From: Pachyseris speciosa
Taxonomy: Eukaryota; Cnidaria; Anthozoa; Scleractinia; Pachyseridae
Direction of reading: 5' to 3'
NCBI GenBank assembly: GCA_016490735.1
Contig: JAEMWC010000235.1
Span: 462,501-526,500, forward strand
DNA: 64,000 nucleotides
Shown: piece after piece, positions 33,461 to 45,200 of the stretch
Layout of the letters: the number at the start of each line of letters is the position of its first letter
Position numbering within the stretch: the stretch's first letter is position 1
Position numbers and translations under genes: made by a program
Notes under the pieces: model-generated
What the model saw: only the letters and a program-made list of their open reading frames with translations
Databases searched by the model: none
What the model was told of the DNA's origin: nothing

Positions 33461-33625
33461 GGGAGGGGGGGTGTAACGTTGCTAGGAGACAAGACTAGTC
33501 TCACCCCAGGACTGGAACGAGTAACAGGGGTGTGTGAGAGGTCGGCCATCTTTGTTGGTCGTTCTTGTTGTTGACCACCTTGTAGTTTCGCTATCACCAA
33601 TAAAGAGAGTGAACTGAACGTTGCA
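33461..33625 (+). repeat. Polypurine tract and short 3' LTR
   Basis: PPT GGGAGGGGGGG (33461-33471) is followed by TGTAACGTTGC. The LTR ends at 33625 with AACGTTGCA, an imperfect inverted match to its start, giving only about 154 bp. AATAAA at 33599-33604 is its poly(A) signal. No matching 5' LTR is present, so no target duplication can be checked. Confidence 0.7.
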
Positions 33626-35729
33626 GAAGCTTTGAAATAGCTTCTAATGCAGCTCGTTGGTAAAAGTGACGCACCGCTTGATAAAACTGATCTCTGTTCT
33701 TTTCATCTATGTCACCCTCGTCGACAAGTTTGTCAAGCAGTTCAGTCTGGTTGCAAAGCCAATAAATAGCTGCCCATCTTTCAGTTGTTGTTGTTACAGG
33801 GAGGCAGGATGGCCGAGTGGTTTGGGGCGCTGGATTTCAATGCGGTAACCCCGGGTTCAAATCCCGCTCTAGCCACTAGATGATGTTGTTCTGGGTAGTC
33901 CCTGGTTCAACTCCTCGGCCATCCTTGTAAATAGCCAACTGGTCTGCCTTCCGGCCAGTTGGGATTCTTATCATGTTTATTTGTTTATTTGAACTATTTG
34001 TTTCTGTATTTGCTCGGCCCCACTAGCCTTGGTGCTATAAATACTGCCGAGGGTAAATAAAGGTTATTATTATTATATGTTGACTTTCTCCTTCAAAATT
34101 TACTTTGTCAACAGTTTTTGCAGCCTTAATCTTGTCAATCTGAACAAACTTGCCCAGAAGACGTCGAACAAATTCATTCAACTGTCCATGGGCGGCATAA
34201 ATGCAGGGATCCTCCATCTGCAGAAACAAATGGTAAACTTCTACCATGGGGTCTGCAAACTGATGTTTCAGGCGCTTGAATCTAGGATTACTCTCTGTGG
34301 TTGACAGGATATAGCTCTTCAATGCTGGATACATATCCAAGTTCCGTCTCACAGCTGTTTCCAGGCTTAACCAATGTGTGTTCACATGTTTGATGACTTG
34401 ACGGTATTCAACATCTAGAAAATCAGCAAATTCGACCAAAAGTGATTTTCGCTTAGTGCTAATCTTGTCAAAATAATAGTAAGTGTCAACACACATGTCT
34501 TCCAGGCTAAATTTAGAGCTATCACAAAATGCCTCAGAGGCTTTGCAGGCTACATTGTGTATTAAGTGACAGGAGCAACCCATGAAGTAGCAGGACGGAC
34601 GTCTTTGTTTTACTCTTGTCATGATTGAATTTCTGCTACCAAGGTTAAGATTAGTGTTGTCCACACCGAATCCCACACATTTGCTTCATGAAATGTCATG
34701 AAGTGCTAACACATCATCAATTTTCTGGAAAATTGATGCTGCTGTTGCTGAGTCAGTTCCCTTGGTTGCACACATGTCCAAAAACCGATTCTCCACTCTA
34801 CCAGTGTTCACATCAAAAATCTTTACAGTCAAAGGATTCATTTTTTCCAAGCCAGTATCGTTTGAGCCGTCAGTTAATAAGGAGAATGGACTAAACTTCA
34901 TGATATTCACCGTCTCCCTCAAGAAATGTGGTGCTATTGCTCCATTGATCATACATGTGGTCTTTGTTGCTGTAGCGGAATACTTTTGTGCTATCTTTGA
35001 CTCTGGAAATAGTTTTGGGAGTATTCGACTTAGGTGGTTCGAAAATGCCAGGGGAATATTATTCTCAGCCATCAGCACTGCTATTTTGACCTCAGCTCTG
35101 GTAACCTGAAATAACAATAGGATCCTTGCTTAGAGTATAAAACCATAGGCCAAATTATTTCATATTTTATTAATGTTGTAAATATTTGTTGACAAATTAA
35201 ACTTCAAAACAGTTGTCAAAGTTAAGCACCTGTGTGAAGCTTATTCCAGCCTAAAATCTGGTATAAATAACCTAACTGCACCTCAGCATTGGGCACTAGA
35301 GAAGAACATTTGAAGCCTTGCAATTGGCCAAACATAAAGTCGAACAGATAGCGTTAATACATGTGTATTTTATTGGTAAGACTAGGTTCTTACTTTCTCT
35401 TGGATGTTGGAGTTTGGCTGTCTAAGAAAGCTTGTGATCGCCGGTTGTTTTGCCTGTTCCTTGGGGAGTGCAATGTGCCCATCGCTAGCAATATGGCGCT
35501 TAAGATCTGCTTCTCCTTAATGGGCACACGACAAAGTACGATTGCAAACATTACAGTGGAATACAGATTTGTCTGAAGTGACAGAAGAAACAAAAGGATA
35601 CTTCACTATCCAGTCTTTGTTGAACTTGCTTTTGTATTTTGCCGCTTCCGCATATTTGGCCTTCTTCACGACAGGAGAGTCAGAGTCCGACTCTGTACTG
35701 GCATCTGCCATTATGTGTGGAGAGTCCAC
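33626..35729 (-). pseudogene. hAT-type transposase gene, two exons, disrupted
   Basis: Exon 1 (35729-35394) starts MDSPHIMADASTESDSDSPV and has a BED-type finger: CNVC, then after an in-frame TAA (35519-35517) H-x5-H. A phase-0 GT-AG intron (35393-35106) leads to exon 2, starting VTRAEVKIAVLMAEN. The hAT core follows: LLTDGSNDTG (first Asp), then after a TGA (34688-34686) GFGVDNTNLNLG (second Asp) and CYFMGCSCHLIHN. Exon 2 is cut by a SINE at 33799-34077 and resumes RWAAIYWLCNQTELLDKLVD, reading to 33626, where the gypsy LTR abuts it. The C-terminal dimerisation domain is missing. Apart from two stops and the insertion the frame is clean, so loss is recent or the gene was once kept. It may be a transposon or a once-domesticated gene. 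Confidence 0.8.
33799..34077 (+). repeat. tRNA-Leu/Ser-type SINE with (TTA)n tail
   Basis: The head GGATGGCCGAGTGGTTTGG (A box) and GGGTTCAAATCCCGCT (B box) is long and class-II tRNA-like. A body with TAGCCAACTGGTCTGCC, GCTATAAATACTGCCGAGG and a TTATTATTATTAT tail follows. It sits inside hAT exon 2, in the opposite orientation. Confidence 0.8.
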
Positions 35730-35734
35730 GTTAC

Positions 35735-37368
35735 CGGTCTGCGGTCAGCATAAGTGAACATGTGCAATATTCATTAAACCCACTGGCCAAAGAAACGCTG
35801 GCTCTCCACAAGAATAAAGTGTTCGAAGCGAGTACAAACCGAACAAGGATTAAATTATATCATAAAAGATACTTTATTATGAAGGAACTTCACTAAAGCA
35901 GCAAGGAATCTTAAATGCGTGAGAAATAATAGTTTTAGCGTGAGAGCGTAAGATTGAATTTGTTTGCGTGAGTCTCAGGCTCAATGTGTGCGACTTGAGA
36001 GCTCTGCAGATACAGGTAAACAATTGAAACCAAAACAGAATTGGAACACATTTCATTCAAACAGCTGCGGTTCTGCGGTTGAACAGCTTTTCTTCGACCA
36101 TGAATAAACAGTCACGTTTCAAAAGTCACTCATACATCTAATTTTGGATAATGTGGTCATCTAATACTTTGTCTTTGAGGTCATGATGAAGGACTGAGAC
36201 ATCCTCGTACTACTGACTCTTACTATAGTTCCAGTTCTAGTCGTACTACTGCTTAATGATCCCAGACTGCTAGTAGTCCCTTTCTTGATAGTCGAGCGGA
36301 AGCGTGAAAAGTTCTGGGGTTTTTTTGTTCTGCTTGCTCCAGTCTTGCCTCGTTGTTGAGAACTTTCCGATTATCCAAAAAGGGGCCGCTAGCAGTTTAC
36401 AATGATCCATGCATGCTAGACGTCCAAAAGCAAAATTACATCATATTTGTTTTGATCCTGGAAGTTTTTTAAAGGAGCACGTGGTAATCTAGTTTCGTGC
36501 TTTCGCCAGGATCAAGGAAGCTAAGAATCACGTAGTCATTTAGGTTGATTCTTGTTTTCGTGCTTTCGCCCCAAGCACAACTGTCAAATAAGGGTTCAAG
36601 TTCAAATTGAATAAAAAATTTGAGCTACATGACCGGCTACATGACCGGCAAATAAGTACCGAACTGCTGGTCATCTGAATGACAACATTGGCCTCTAGCC
36701 AGTCGTAAAGGCACAGCGTTACTCAACCAGGAAAGTCCGGGCCTGTAAAGTAGTCTTTAGCTCGGCCGTAGAGAATAAGGAAGAGAGAATAACCTACGGC
36801 TACACCCGTCTTCAGATTTTCCTTTCCCGCTCCACCTTAAATTCTTGAACCATAAAACACTTTTATACGATATCAGCATTGTATGAAGTAGTCCGGCGTT
36901 CTGTAAAGATTCCGTTTGATTTTCTTTTGCTTGTGGCAGTAAGGGGTGCGCAAACGAATCCCTCAAAATTACTTCCTACCTGCTATGGCTGATATCGAAA
37001 AGAAATAAACTACATGAAACTTCTAGTTTTCCGGGTAGTATCTTCATAAAAAGAGACAGTCTGAACAAACCAAATCTTGAGTAAGACGAGAACAGGGCCA
37101 AGAGAGGAAAGAGACAACAGCCCAAAATGCACGTTTTTTCCTGCATTGATTGGCACTTACTGAAGTGAGCTTCCTCATACGAAATTGATGCTTTCTTCTG
37201 TCATTGATGTTGGTCTACCGCAAGAGGTGAGAGGTGAGATGCATTTCACGTTTCAGATCATCTTCATCTCTGTGCCCGTCCCCAAGTCCCCCCTCAATTC
37301 GTCGCCGAAATATCTGAGACGCTAGGACTGGCTATGTAATTGAATGCTGGTGACACGGAAGGGGAACG
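35735..37368. other. Region upstream of the ankyrin gene
   Basis: No gene, TATA box or clear repeat family is identified. Expected to hold the promoter and 5' UTR of the ankyrin gene starting at 37369. Confidence 0.3.
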
Positions 37369-37835
37369 ATGAATACGGAAGGACAGAACGAAAATGATAT
37401 CCCCGAGAAAGAAACGACGAAGGACAAGTCAAACACAACATACAACCCGTTCAAGCGGCTACTAAGAAAGGAGAAACATGAAGATCAATCTCTGGTCGAA
37501 TTCAAACTCGACAAGAGCGTCAAGGGTGGAAACCGTCAACGGCCATCCTTTAATTCTGGTGAAGAAAGCAGCGAGTCCGAAACCCCGATATCACCTCATG
37601 CTCTGAAGCTTTTTGAGGCTATACAAGAAGATGAAATGGATCTAGTCGAAGACGAGCTTGCCTCCCTCACAGACAAGAGCCTGATCGATAAATTAGGCGG
37701 ACATGGCTTCGCACTGATTCACGTCGCTGCTCGTTACAATTTTTCCAGAATCGTAAGAACTCTTTTAAATCACGGAGCAGATATTAACTTGGGCACGAGA
37801 GAGTACAGGTGGACACCGCTCCATCTAGCCGCCAG
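37369..37835 (+). CDS. Ankyrin-repeat gene (possibly TRPA-like), exon 1
   Basis: ATG at 37369 opens 155 codons plus two bases, ending at CAG|GTACGT (37835/37836), phase 2. Residues 1 to about 80 are charged and Ser/Lys/Glu-rich with no hydrophobic signal, so the N-terminus is cytosolic. Ankyrin repeats begin near residue 108 (GFALIHVAARY, then WTPLHLAAR, completed in exon 2). Later exons are at 57838, 61603 and 62587; all phases match, giving 473 codons and about 11 ankyrin repeats with no end in the window. A long ankyrin N-terminus of this type is found in TRPA channels of cnidarians, but no membrane segment is in view, so another ankyrin protein is possible. Confidence 0.8.
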
Positions 37836-37839
37836 GTAC

Positions 37840-38354
37840 GTACAAACTTTTAAACGTGTATCTGCGTTGAAATTTTATCGTCTCAGAAGAAGTCACCGAA
37901 ATTTGCATATCATTAGAAATACAAATAGAGTAAGAGAGGATCAAAACACTACCAGGGTTTTATCTTTAGTTCGGTTTTGATTGAGGAAGAATAAGTTTTT
38001 AGTGCTGAATTTCTAGCATATTTTGTTGTTTTTTAAACGGGTCAAATCGAACAAGAAATACACGTACTTTTGGGCAATTTACAAATGGTACGGGAATTTA
38101 CGAATGGTATAAAAATAATTTTTGTCACCCGAAATGAAAATTGTAGCTTAAATACGCGTAACTTATATTCATACGTGCAACTGAGGAAGACATTAGGGGG
38201 GCATCCAATACCGCAATACCGCGAGAAAAATCGCCTAAAACCGCAACACCGCGAAAAAAATTGTGAAAAGTCACAGTACAGAATCGAAAATTGATCCAAC
38301 ATCGAAAACGTGTTTGGAAATGCCAGGCCTAGGGTTTTGTTGACCATCGCGTTT
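37840..38354. other. Start of the 20-kb first intron, nothing assigned
   Basis: AT-rich intron sequence; its first 55 bases are also in the duplicated pseudo-exon at 28130-28190. Short CCGCAACACCGCGA-like repeats occur near 38210-38260. Confidence 0.4.
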
Positions 38355-39538
38355 AAAGCTGGTTACAGACGAGCAAGTTTTCCTTGACAAGTGTCATTGG
38401 CAATTTTCAATTGCTTATGTCTAAGCCGGTTAGGTCTGGTTTTATACGCCGAATTTCAGACGAATTTAATCCCGACGAATTTAATGCAAGGAATTTAATT
38501 CGTCTGAATAGCGACGTATAAAACCGTTTGCCATAATTAAATTCGTCCAGACGTTGTATCCGTCTGACAAGCGTGTTGAGTTTAGGTGTTGGATTTCAGA
38601 CCAATCGAATTTAATGCATAAATTAATTTGAAATACATTAATGTAACGTAGTGTCCGTTGTGTAAAGTGTAATTCAAGTGGCGGGAAACTGAGGATGGCG
38701 TGACCAGATGACATATTCTTTCAAAGATTGCAAAGATGGGGACCGCCGGCGAAAGATTTTTAGGTTTGAGCAGTTCTCGGCGTTGTAATGCATGTGGTGT
38801 TTTAGGTTTGAGCGTTGTAATGCATGTGCTGCAGTTACAAAATACAGTTGTATTCTTTGTGATAAACTTTATAGTTTGTCTCCGAGCTGAGTGTTCTGTT
38901 CCAGAGAGTAATGAGGAGGTGGCCGGTTGGGGAGAGTTCAGACGTACTGTTGGCTATTGCTTCGACTGTGCAAATAAAAAATAATCTCTTTCCTGAAGCG
39001 CGCCATGTGTATTTTCGCAGTCCAATGGCCGTTACGGCTCACTGGCTCACTAATTTTTGAATTCGTGTGAATGCCGAATTGAATTCGTCTGACTAAAACG
39101 GGTCTCTAACATCGACGTCTTACAGACGAAGTTAATAGGAATTAAATTCGTCTCAATTAAATTCGACGTATAAACCAAGCCTTACACACGAAGAAGTTTT
39201 CCTTGACAAGTTATGACTTGACAACAGTTTTATTTGCTGGTGTGAACGAATGAAAGTGAACGAATGAAAGTTTTCTTTGACAAGTATTCACTTTAGCCAG
39301 CAGTTCGAGTACACAGCGGACGACAATTTTCTTGACAAGTTTTCCTTGTCGACCCGTACAGACCAGCAAATTTTGCAACTCGTCAAGTTTTACCTTGACA
39401 AGTGCACTAGCATGCTAGTTTTTGAACAAGTGCACTTGTCAAGGAAAAACTTGACAAGTTTTTCTTTACACACCAGCAAATACAGTTTGTCAAGTCAAAA
39501 CTTGTCAAGGAAAACTTGCTCGTCTGTAACCGGCTTAA
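38355..39538. repeat. TIR element with internal TTGACAAG repeats
   Basis: Terminal inverted repeats near 38 bp: CTGGTTACAGACGAGCAAG at the left, complement CTTGCTCGTCTGTAACCGG at the right. The right third (39190-39530) holds many copies of ACTTGTCAAGGAAAA in both orientations. A second element (38421-39185) is nested inside. Confidence 0.8.
38421..39185. repeat. Nested TIR element
   Basis: Ends TAAGCCGGTTAGGTCTGG and the complement of AAATTCGACGTATAAACC-AAGCCTTA. Repeats of GACGAATTTAAT occur near both ends. Inserted in the element at 38355-39538. Confidence 0.65.
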
Positions 39539-39996
39539 TATTTCGTGATCCTCGTTTAGAATTACCTTTACATCAAAGCAAATAATGTCTTATATTCACT
39601 CCCAACATGTCACTTAAAACGGAATCTTTTGCATATCTATTAGTCGAGTAGTGACCACATGCACCTTGTATTGTTACGTGTACGTTAATAATACATAAAA
39701 ACGTGTTCTTTTTGCTATAAGTCTCTCCTCCTTTCCCTTCAGTCGATAACCACTTCCACTTATTTCCTTTTAATAAGAAATTGATTTATGAAGAGTAAGT
39801 TTCTTTTTATGTTGCTAAACGCCTCAGAGCCTTGGATAAGACGCTCTATCTAGGGGTATTTATTAGGGGATGCCTAAGAGCATCCCCTATCTATCTTTCA
39901 TGAAAGCGTGTGTATTTCCCTTGGGGATTACAGCATCCAGTGAGGCCCAATCAGGAATAAGTAATAAGTAACAAGTAATAAGTAATACAGCCTCTT

Positions 39997-40380
39997 AGGG
40001 CCTGTTCACATGGAGGTGGGGGACCCCAGGCAGGTGAGGTCCTCCACCTACCCGTGATCCAAAAAAGCTAGCTTTCACACGCAACCCCGGGGCGCTGGGG
40101 TGAGGTTTAAAATGCTATCGCCTTGTCACTAATAACGTATTTTGACAAAAGAATTCAGAGATAATTGTCCGGATGAACCTCACCCCACCCCACCACCAGC
40201 ATTCACATGAAGAAACCTCACCCCAGCTAAGCGGGTTAGCCGCCCTGGCTGACTGAGTAACCCACCTCGGTGAGGTACCCCACCTCACATGTGAACGCTA
40301 TCGAGAAAAAAAAGAGAGATTGTATGGAGATATTGGTAACCCCACCTAGGTGGGGGACCTCATCTGCCTGGGGTCACGAG
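39997..40380. repeat. GC-rich MITE-like inverted repeat
   Basis: AGGGCCTGTTCACATGGAGG and GTGGGGGACCCCAGGCAGGT at the left match the complements of CCACCTCACATGTGAACG and GGGGGACCTCATCTGCCTGG at the right. The order of blocks is partly rearranged. Confidence 0.65.
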
Positions 40381-40680
40381 ACTCCGCACGAAGTTGTGTA
40401 TTCTCAGTTGACTACGTGACTGCTGGCACGTTTCTGACGCAGTTTTAAATGAGTGACAGTCGTTTCTGAAAACAAGGGTTAGCAACCTTCTTCAAATTTT
40501 GTCTTTAGATACTCGGTTGACAATTTTCCATCATTCAGTTACGCATAGAATTCCAGTCCACGAGACGGAAATACAGTTTTTCTTACCTTGGAAGTGTACC
40601 GTGTTGTTGTGATTACTGGCAATTATTGCTAGTAACCTCAAGGTCATCAACTGCTAACTCTTCCCAATTGAGAGCGAAAA

Positions 40681-41069
40681 TACTAAAGTGATGACGTCAC
40701 AAAAACTAAATTTGTGAAATCATGGGATTTGTTCGGATATTCAGAAAGAACACGATCAAAAAGACCAATTTGCCAAAATAAGCATTTTCTTACAGTTTGA
40801 GAGCGAGATATTAGCACCGTTATGGTCTGCTGACTCCATACAAATCCTTTTAAATTTTACTTAGTTCAGAACGTTATGAACCGAGTCAAATTTAGAAGGA
40901 TTTGTATGGAGTCAACAGAGCATAACGGTGCTAATATCTCAGAGCCAATTTGCCTTCAGATACTGAGTTTTGGCAAGTTCGCATTTTTCTTCTTTCTCTT
41001 TCTGAAAATCTCAACAAATCCCATAATTTCAAAAATTTTGATATTTGTGACGTCACACTTTAGCACTCT
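40681..41069. repeat. MITE family with GTGACGTCAC ends, copy 1
   Basis: ACTAAAGTGATGACGTCAC at the left; GTGACGTCACACTTTAG at the right. Internal arms contain ATCCCATAATTTCA, GCTCTGCTGACTCCATACAA and AGAGCGAGATATTAGCACC in inverted pairs. Same family as 51523-51896. Confidence 0.88.
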
Positions 41070-43288
41070 ATTACCTTTCGATTTTCTCCACTGAAATGTG
41101 AGTTACAAACTAAATATGTATCTTTTACAGTCAATAGTTCTTAGAATCTCATTTAATCAAGAACTTCAAGTAAAAATAGCCACTTTTTACGATAAATATG
41201 GCATCTACGAATATTGATCGAAACGACGTTCGAGAAACCGTAGACCAAACGTTAGCAAAACATGACACTTTCCTTTGCCATATGCTCGCTCACGTCTTGA
41301 GAATGGACCATTTCCACGATGTCACGCAATATAAAAATTTTTCATTTTTTTTTTCATATAAACAAAAACCAACCTCCATAGATCAATTCATCATGCCAAT
41401 TTAGTAAATATTCCGAGGTTTCATAAGAATCCGTCGCAAACTGGTGGAAATATGAGACCTCAAAATTGCCATTTGTTTAGCTCATGGATGATGTAGTCAT
41501 GCCATGAGGTATAGGAGGGACTGTGATGTCATTCACTTACTCACTTACTCACTCACTCGATTCTGATTAATTTATTCATTAAACATGGATGGAACATTTA
41601 TTCTGTCCCTCCCCTAGTAAGTATTGCATTTATCCCCGCAGTCCTTTTTGGTTCAAGGTTCGCAAGTTTCAGGGGGTAGTAAAATGCGTAGATTCTTGCT
41701 CGACTGTTTGTGTATCATGAAGTGAATTTGAATGGCGTCAATCAGAGCAAGTGAAGATTGTAAAGCGGATGATTTTCGTCCTATCCTCCTGAATATACCT
41801 TTGTGGAGTTGGAAAGTGGAAGACTAATTCGATTAAGTAGACAAGCTGCGAGACCTGAAGATGAAAATCGACGAAAATTGCACGCTGATATCTTAAAAGT
41901 GATGATGAAATTGCCTTTCTTGTCGACGATTTTTCTTGTCACCCGAAGGAAGAATGTAGTAGGGAGAAATGAATGTCTTAATAATCAAAACAAGTTATTT
42001 CGATGGCACTGAAGGGCACGCCAAAAGCATATTATGTTTACATAACAAAACTAGGCATGCTATGGCCACCGAGTGTTTGTAAATAAATTTCCTGCCACCG
42101 TAAACAAGGAGAGACATTTCCTATCAGGCGCTTTAGACAAGGACCAAAAGCAACTAATTCGTTTGAGCAAAGGATTGGAACATTCAGCAATGAATTGAAT
42201 CCCCTGTCGCATGATGAGTACTGCGTGTTATTGTATATCAGGGTAAAGCTTAGATCTTATGTTTGACGCAACATACAACGTCACAATCGCTTCACTGAAT
42301 CAACATAAACAAAGTAACCAGCAGAGATTTTTTTACCAAATGAAACCGTATTTAGGCATACAACACATTTGTTTTGGGAGAAAAATATGATCGATTGTAC
42401 TGTTTAAACTGAGACAGGCACGTATTGAATTCGTATCGAGGTTGATATCGCAAATTACTCATGATTACTGACATGTCTGAAATAGCTTTCCAAGTCGGAG
42501 GCATATCACAATGAACGCTCTTGTTATTCAATCGTATGTAAATAAAATAGCCGCGTATTCTGAAATCTAGCCGCCAAAACACTGATCTTGTTCAGAAAGT
42601 CTATATCCTTTGGCTTAAATAAACGATCAATTTAAAAATTATTTTTGAAAGTAATTCAATATTGTGGCAAGAAACAGTTACCATGAAGTGTAACTTTCGG
42701 GGTGTCACACAACGCTCTCTTTGATAGGAGGTGGCGTGCGGGCGAGAATACATCGCAACCAGTCTAGTTTGAATAATAAGTTTGATAGACTCTGGGAAAG
42801 AGGCTGCATTACTGGTCATGTGTAGATCGCAATTAGTGTAGCAAGATGCATCCATGAGCTGGCTCAGAGGAGCCTTTGATTTACAAAGAAATTTATGACT
42901 GGGAGCAAACGCTTGCTTTATGTTGTGTTATTGTCAGCTACAGTTATGACTGTCAGATAAAAGAGTGATTTTTTCTCTTTTTTGTCATTACTTCTTACAA
43001 CGTGGAAAGAAATGTTTGTTTTTTACAATTGAGTGATTGCATTACTAGGTACTGGTTTATCTGGAGATGTTAGATATAAAGCCGCAATGGTGAACAATTT
43101 TACTGTAATTCACATTTTGCCCGTTCTTTTCCTTCTCCTCGTGTCTTTTCATTACCAGTAACCACGTGTCCTCTTTTAGGCCTTTTGTTTTTAAAGGGAA
43201 GGAAAGGTGACCTACCCCTTAGGTAGAAATTTTCTTGGCCTGCCGTTGTTGTTGCTGTTTTTCGCGTTTTCAGGGGACAAATGTTCGT
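41070..43288. other. Intron sequence, nothing assigned
   Basis: Open frames at 41198-41404 and 41803-42012 (plus) and 42601-42855 (minus) are short, unrecognised and lack splice support. A (CACTTACT)n-like patch lies at 41530-41560. Confidence 0.35.
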
Positions 43289-45200
43289 GATAGCTGAGTT
43301 AATCTTTTGTTTCACGATTGAGTCACAAAGATGTGGATCGCGATGTTTCGACCACTATACTGCTGGTCTTCATCAGGCGATGGTGTCGACTGGTTGCGTG
43401 TGAGAATAAGAATCACCGTGGCTGGTCGTGATTGGTGCGTTTCGGTCCTCGCTTAGGCTGTTCTTGATTGGAGAATTTCGATCCTTGTCGTTCAGACTAG
43501 AAATTGTTCCCTCAGCGGTCCGCTTTGGTACTGATCGGCTGTTGTGTTGTCTGATCGTGGGCATCCACGCTTCAGGAATTTCAATTCCGCTGTCCCTGTT
43601 AATGTTGTTAGGGTGAAGTCTTATGTGAATAGCCTCTTTAACCCTACGGGGTGTACCAATGTGGGTCTCGGTCAATAAATTTAACTTCGTCCCAGAGCGG
43701 ATAATGTCCGGTCGCGTTGCTATGTTCTGAAACGGCGGAGGATTGGGTTCGAGCAAGCCGTATGTCTCTATCGTGTTCCTTAATCCGTTCATGCATAGAT
43801 CTTCCCGTCTCTCTAATATAAACCTTACCACATTCGCAGGGAATCTTATAGACTACTCCGTCTTGTTTTACTGGATCGACAATTTCCTTAGGTCGCACTA
43901 GGTGTGATCTAAGAGTTGTGTCAGATCTGAAAACAGTCGGTATGCCTTGTTGTTGTAGGCAACGGCGAAGAGCCTCCGATGTGCCTTTGACGTATATTTA
44001 ATTCCGGGTTCAGGTTCTTTAGTGGTTGTTCGTTCCTTGGTTTTCGTAAGATTTTTTAAAAACGAAAATGGATAACCGTTGGAAACAAGGACCGATGAGA
44101 GGTGTTTCTTTTCATGAGAGATAACTGATGGTTTTGTTATGAGGTGTTTAGATCGATCGTACAGGCACTTGACAATACGGCGTTTTACAGATTGTGGGTG
44201 GTGTGAATCATACGCTAGGTGCTGTTCAGTGTGTGTAGGCTTTCTGTAAACACTGGTAGAGAGGTATCCATTCGAATCCTTGATGATCAACGTATCAAGG
44301 AAGGGAATTGAGTTGTCATTCTCAGTTTCCATTGTGAAACGGATCGTCGGCTGTTGACTATTGAGGTGTTGTGAGAACGAGTCAACTTTGTCACGATTTA
44401 AGATGGTAAAGGTGTCATCCACATAGCGTTTCCAGATCTTAGGTGTACAGGGCGTCGATGTCAAAGCTTGCTCCTCAAAACCCTCCATGTAGAGGTTAGC
44501 TATCACTGCGGATACCGGGCTACCCATGGCTGCTCCTTCTTGCTGTTCGTAAATCAGTCCATCATACTGGAAGTATGTGGATCTAAGAACGAAACTCAAG
44601 AGGTCTGCAATCTGCGTAGGTGTTAAAGTCGTGCGGTTGGCAAGGCACGGGTCAGCTTCTAGTTTTCGCAGTGCAGTCTGTACTGCTCCTTCGATTGGAA
44701 CATTCGTGGACAGAAACACTACGTCGAAAGACACCATGATCTCGTTTTCTAGTACCCTTTCACCGTTCACAATGGACACAAAATGAGCTGGGTTGTCAAC
44801 TGTGTACTCTGAGTTCCCTGTTGGGGGAGATAATACATCGGCTAAGTAGGAAGACAGATCATAAGCAAAGGTGTTCACACAAGAGACTATAGGTCTCAGT
44901 GGTGTGTTGGCCTTGTTTATCTTGGGAAGGCCATAAATTCTAGGTGGTTGCTTATGCTTGGGCCTGATCTTGTTATACACAGAATCTGTCAGGTGTCCAC
45001 CTCTCTTCAGGCTTAGAAGTTTTTCAGTTAACTTTCGGCTTTCGGCTTGTTCGTGAGTGTGGATTTTAGTCTATCATTGGGACCAACGGTTTTTCACCAC
45101 TTTACGTAGTTCACAATTATGTACCTGCCAGGTCTCATGCCTGCGGGTGGAAATGAATTTGGCAGCTTCTGCATGTACCGGAGCTCCAATGGAACGCCTA
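43289..45200 (-). mobile_element. Penelope-like element: RT plus GIY-YIG endonuclease, frameshifted
   Basis: Frame 44980-43898 encodes a Penelope-type reverse transcriptase: RIYGLPKINK and PLRPIVSC, MVSFDVVFLSTNVP (Asp kept), GAAMGSPVSAVIANLYME, KRYVDDTFTIL (intact catalytic YVDD) and IPFLDTLI. One frameshift leads to the GIY-YIG domain at 43898-43644: GVVYKIPC-x-CGKVYIRETG (the usual YIGETG Gly is Arg) and RIKEHDRD. Another shift gives the C-terminus KEAIHIRLHPNNINRDSGIE and EIPEAW. Sequence upstream to about 45200 may be the 5' part. It copies RNA by target-primed reverse transcription in living relatives. Its 3' end at 43289 matches the copy ending at 54004. Confidence 0.88.
43346..43376 (-). 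ncRNA. Hammerhead-ribozyme-like core at the Penelope-like 3' end
   Basis: On the minus strand CTGATGA, a 5-bp stem GACCA...TGGTC, then GAAA reproduce the conserved core and stem II of a hammerhead. A palindrome ATCGCGAT follows. Penelope-like elements are known to carry hammerhead motifs. I could not place a clear stem III with a cleavage triplet, so catalysis is unproven. Repeated at 53916-53946. Confidence 0.45.

Larger units (their letters stand above)
28866..33625 (+). mobile_element. Ty3/gypsy LTR retrotransposon, decayed, 5' LTR missing
   Basis: Order gag, zinc knuckle, protease, RT, RNase H, integrase, polypurine tract, 3' LTR, as in Ty3/gypsy (Metaviridae-type) elements. The left edge begins inside gag directly after a SINE, so the 5' LTR and primer-binding site are gone. 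Damage includes gag frame breaks, a T10 slippage at 30735-30744, in-frame stops at 31356-31358, 33017-33019 and about 33056, a shift near 31740, and lost catalytic residues in RT and integrase. It cannot move by itself. Confidence 0.92.

Noticed and set aside
33800..33880. Possible real tRNA-Leu gene
   Set aside because: The head is followed by a conserved SINE body and (TTA)n tail, and it interrupts a coding exon.
40876..41094. Plus-strand frame MNRVKFRRICMESTEHNGAN
   Set aside because: Lies in a MITE and recurs, mutated, at 51716-51940 in the second copy. It is repeat sequence, not a gene.
43428..43616. Plus-strand 62-codon frame, repeated at 53870-53631 on the minus strand
   Set aside because: Antisense of the Penelope-like C-terminus; it repeats only because the element does.
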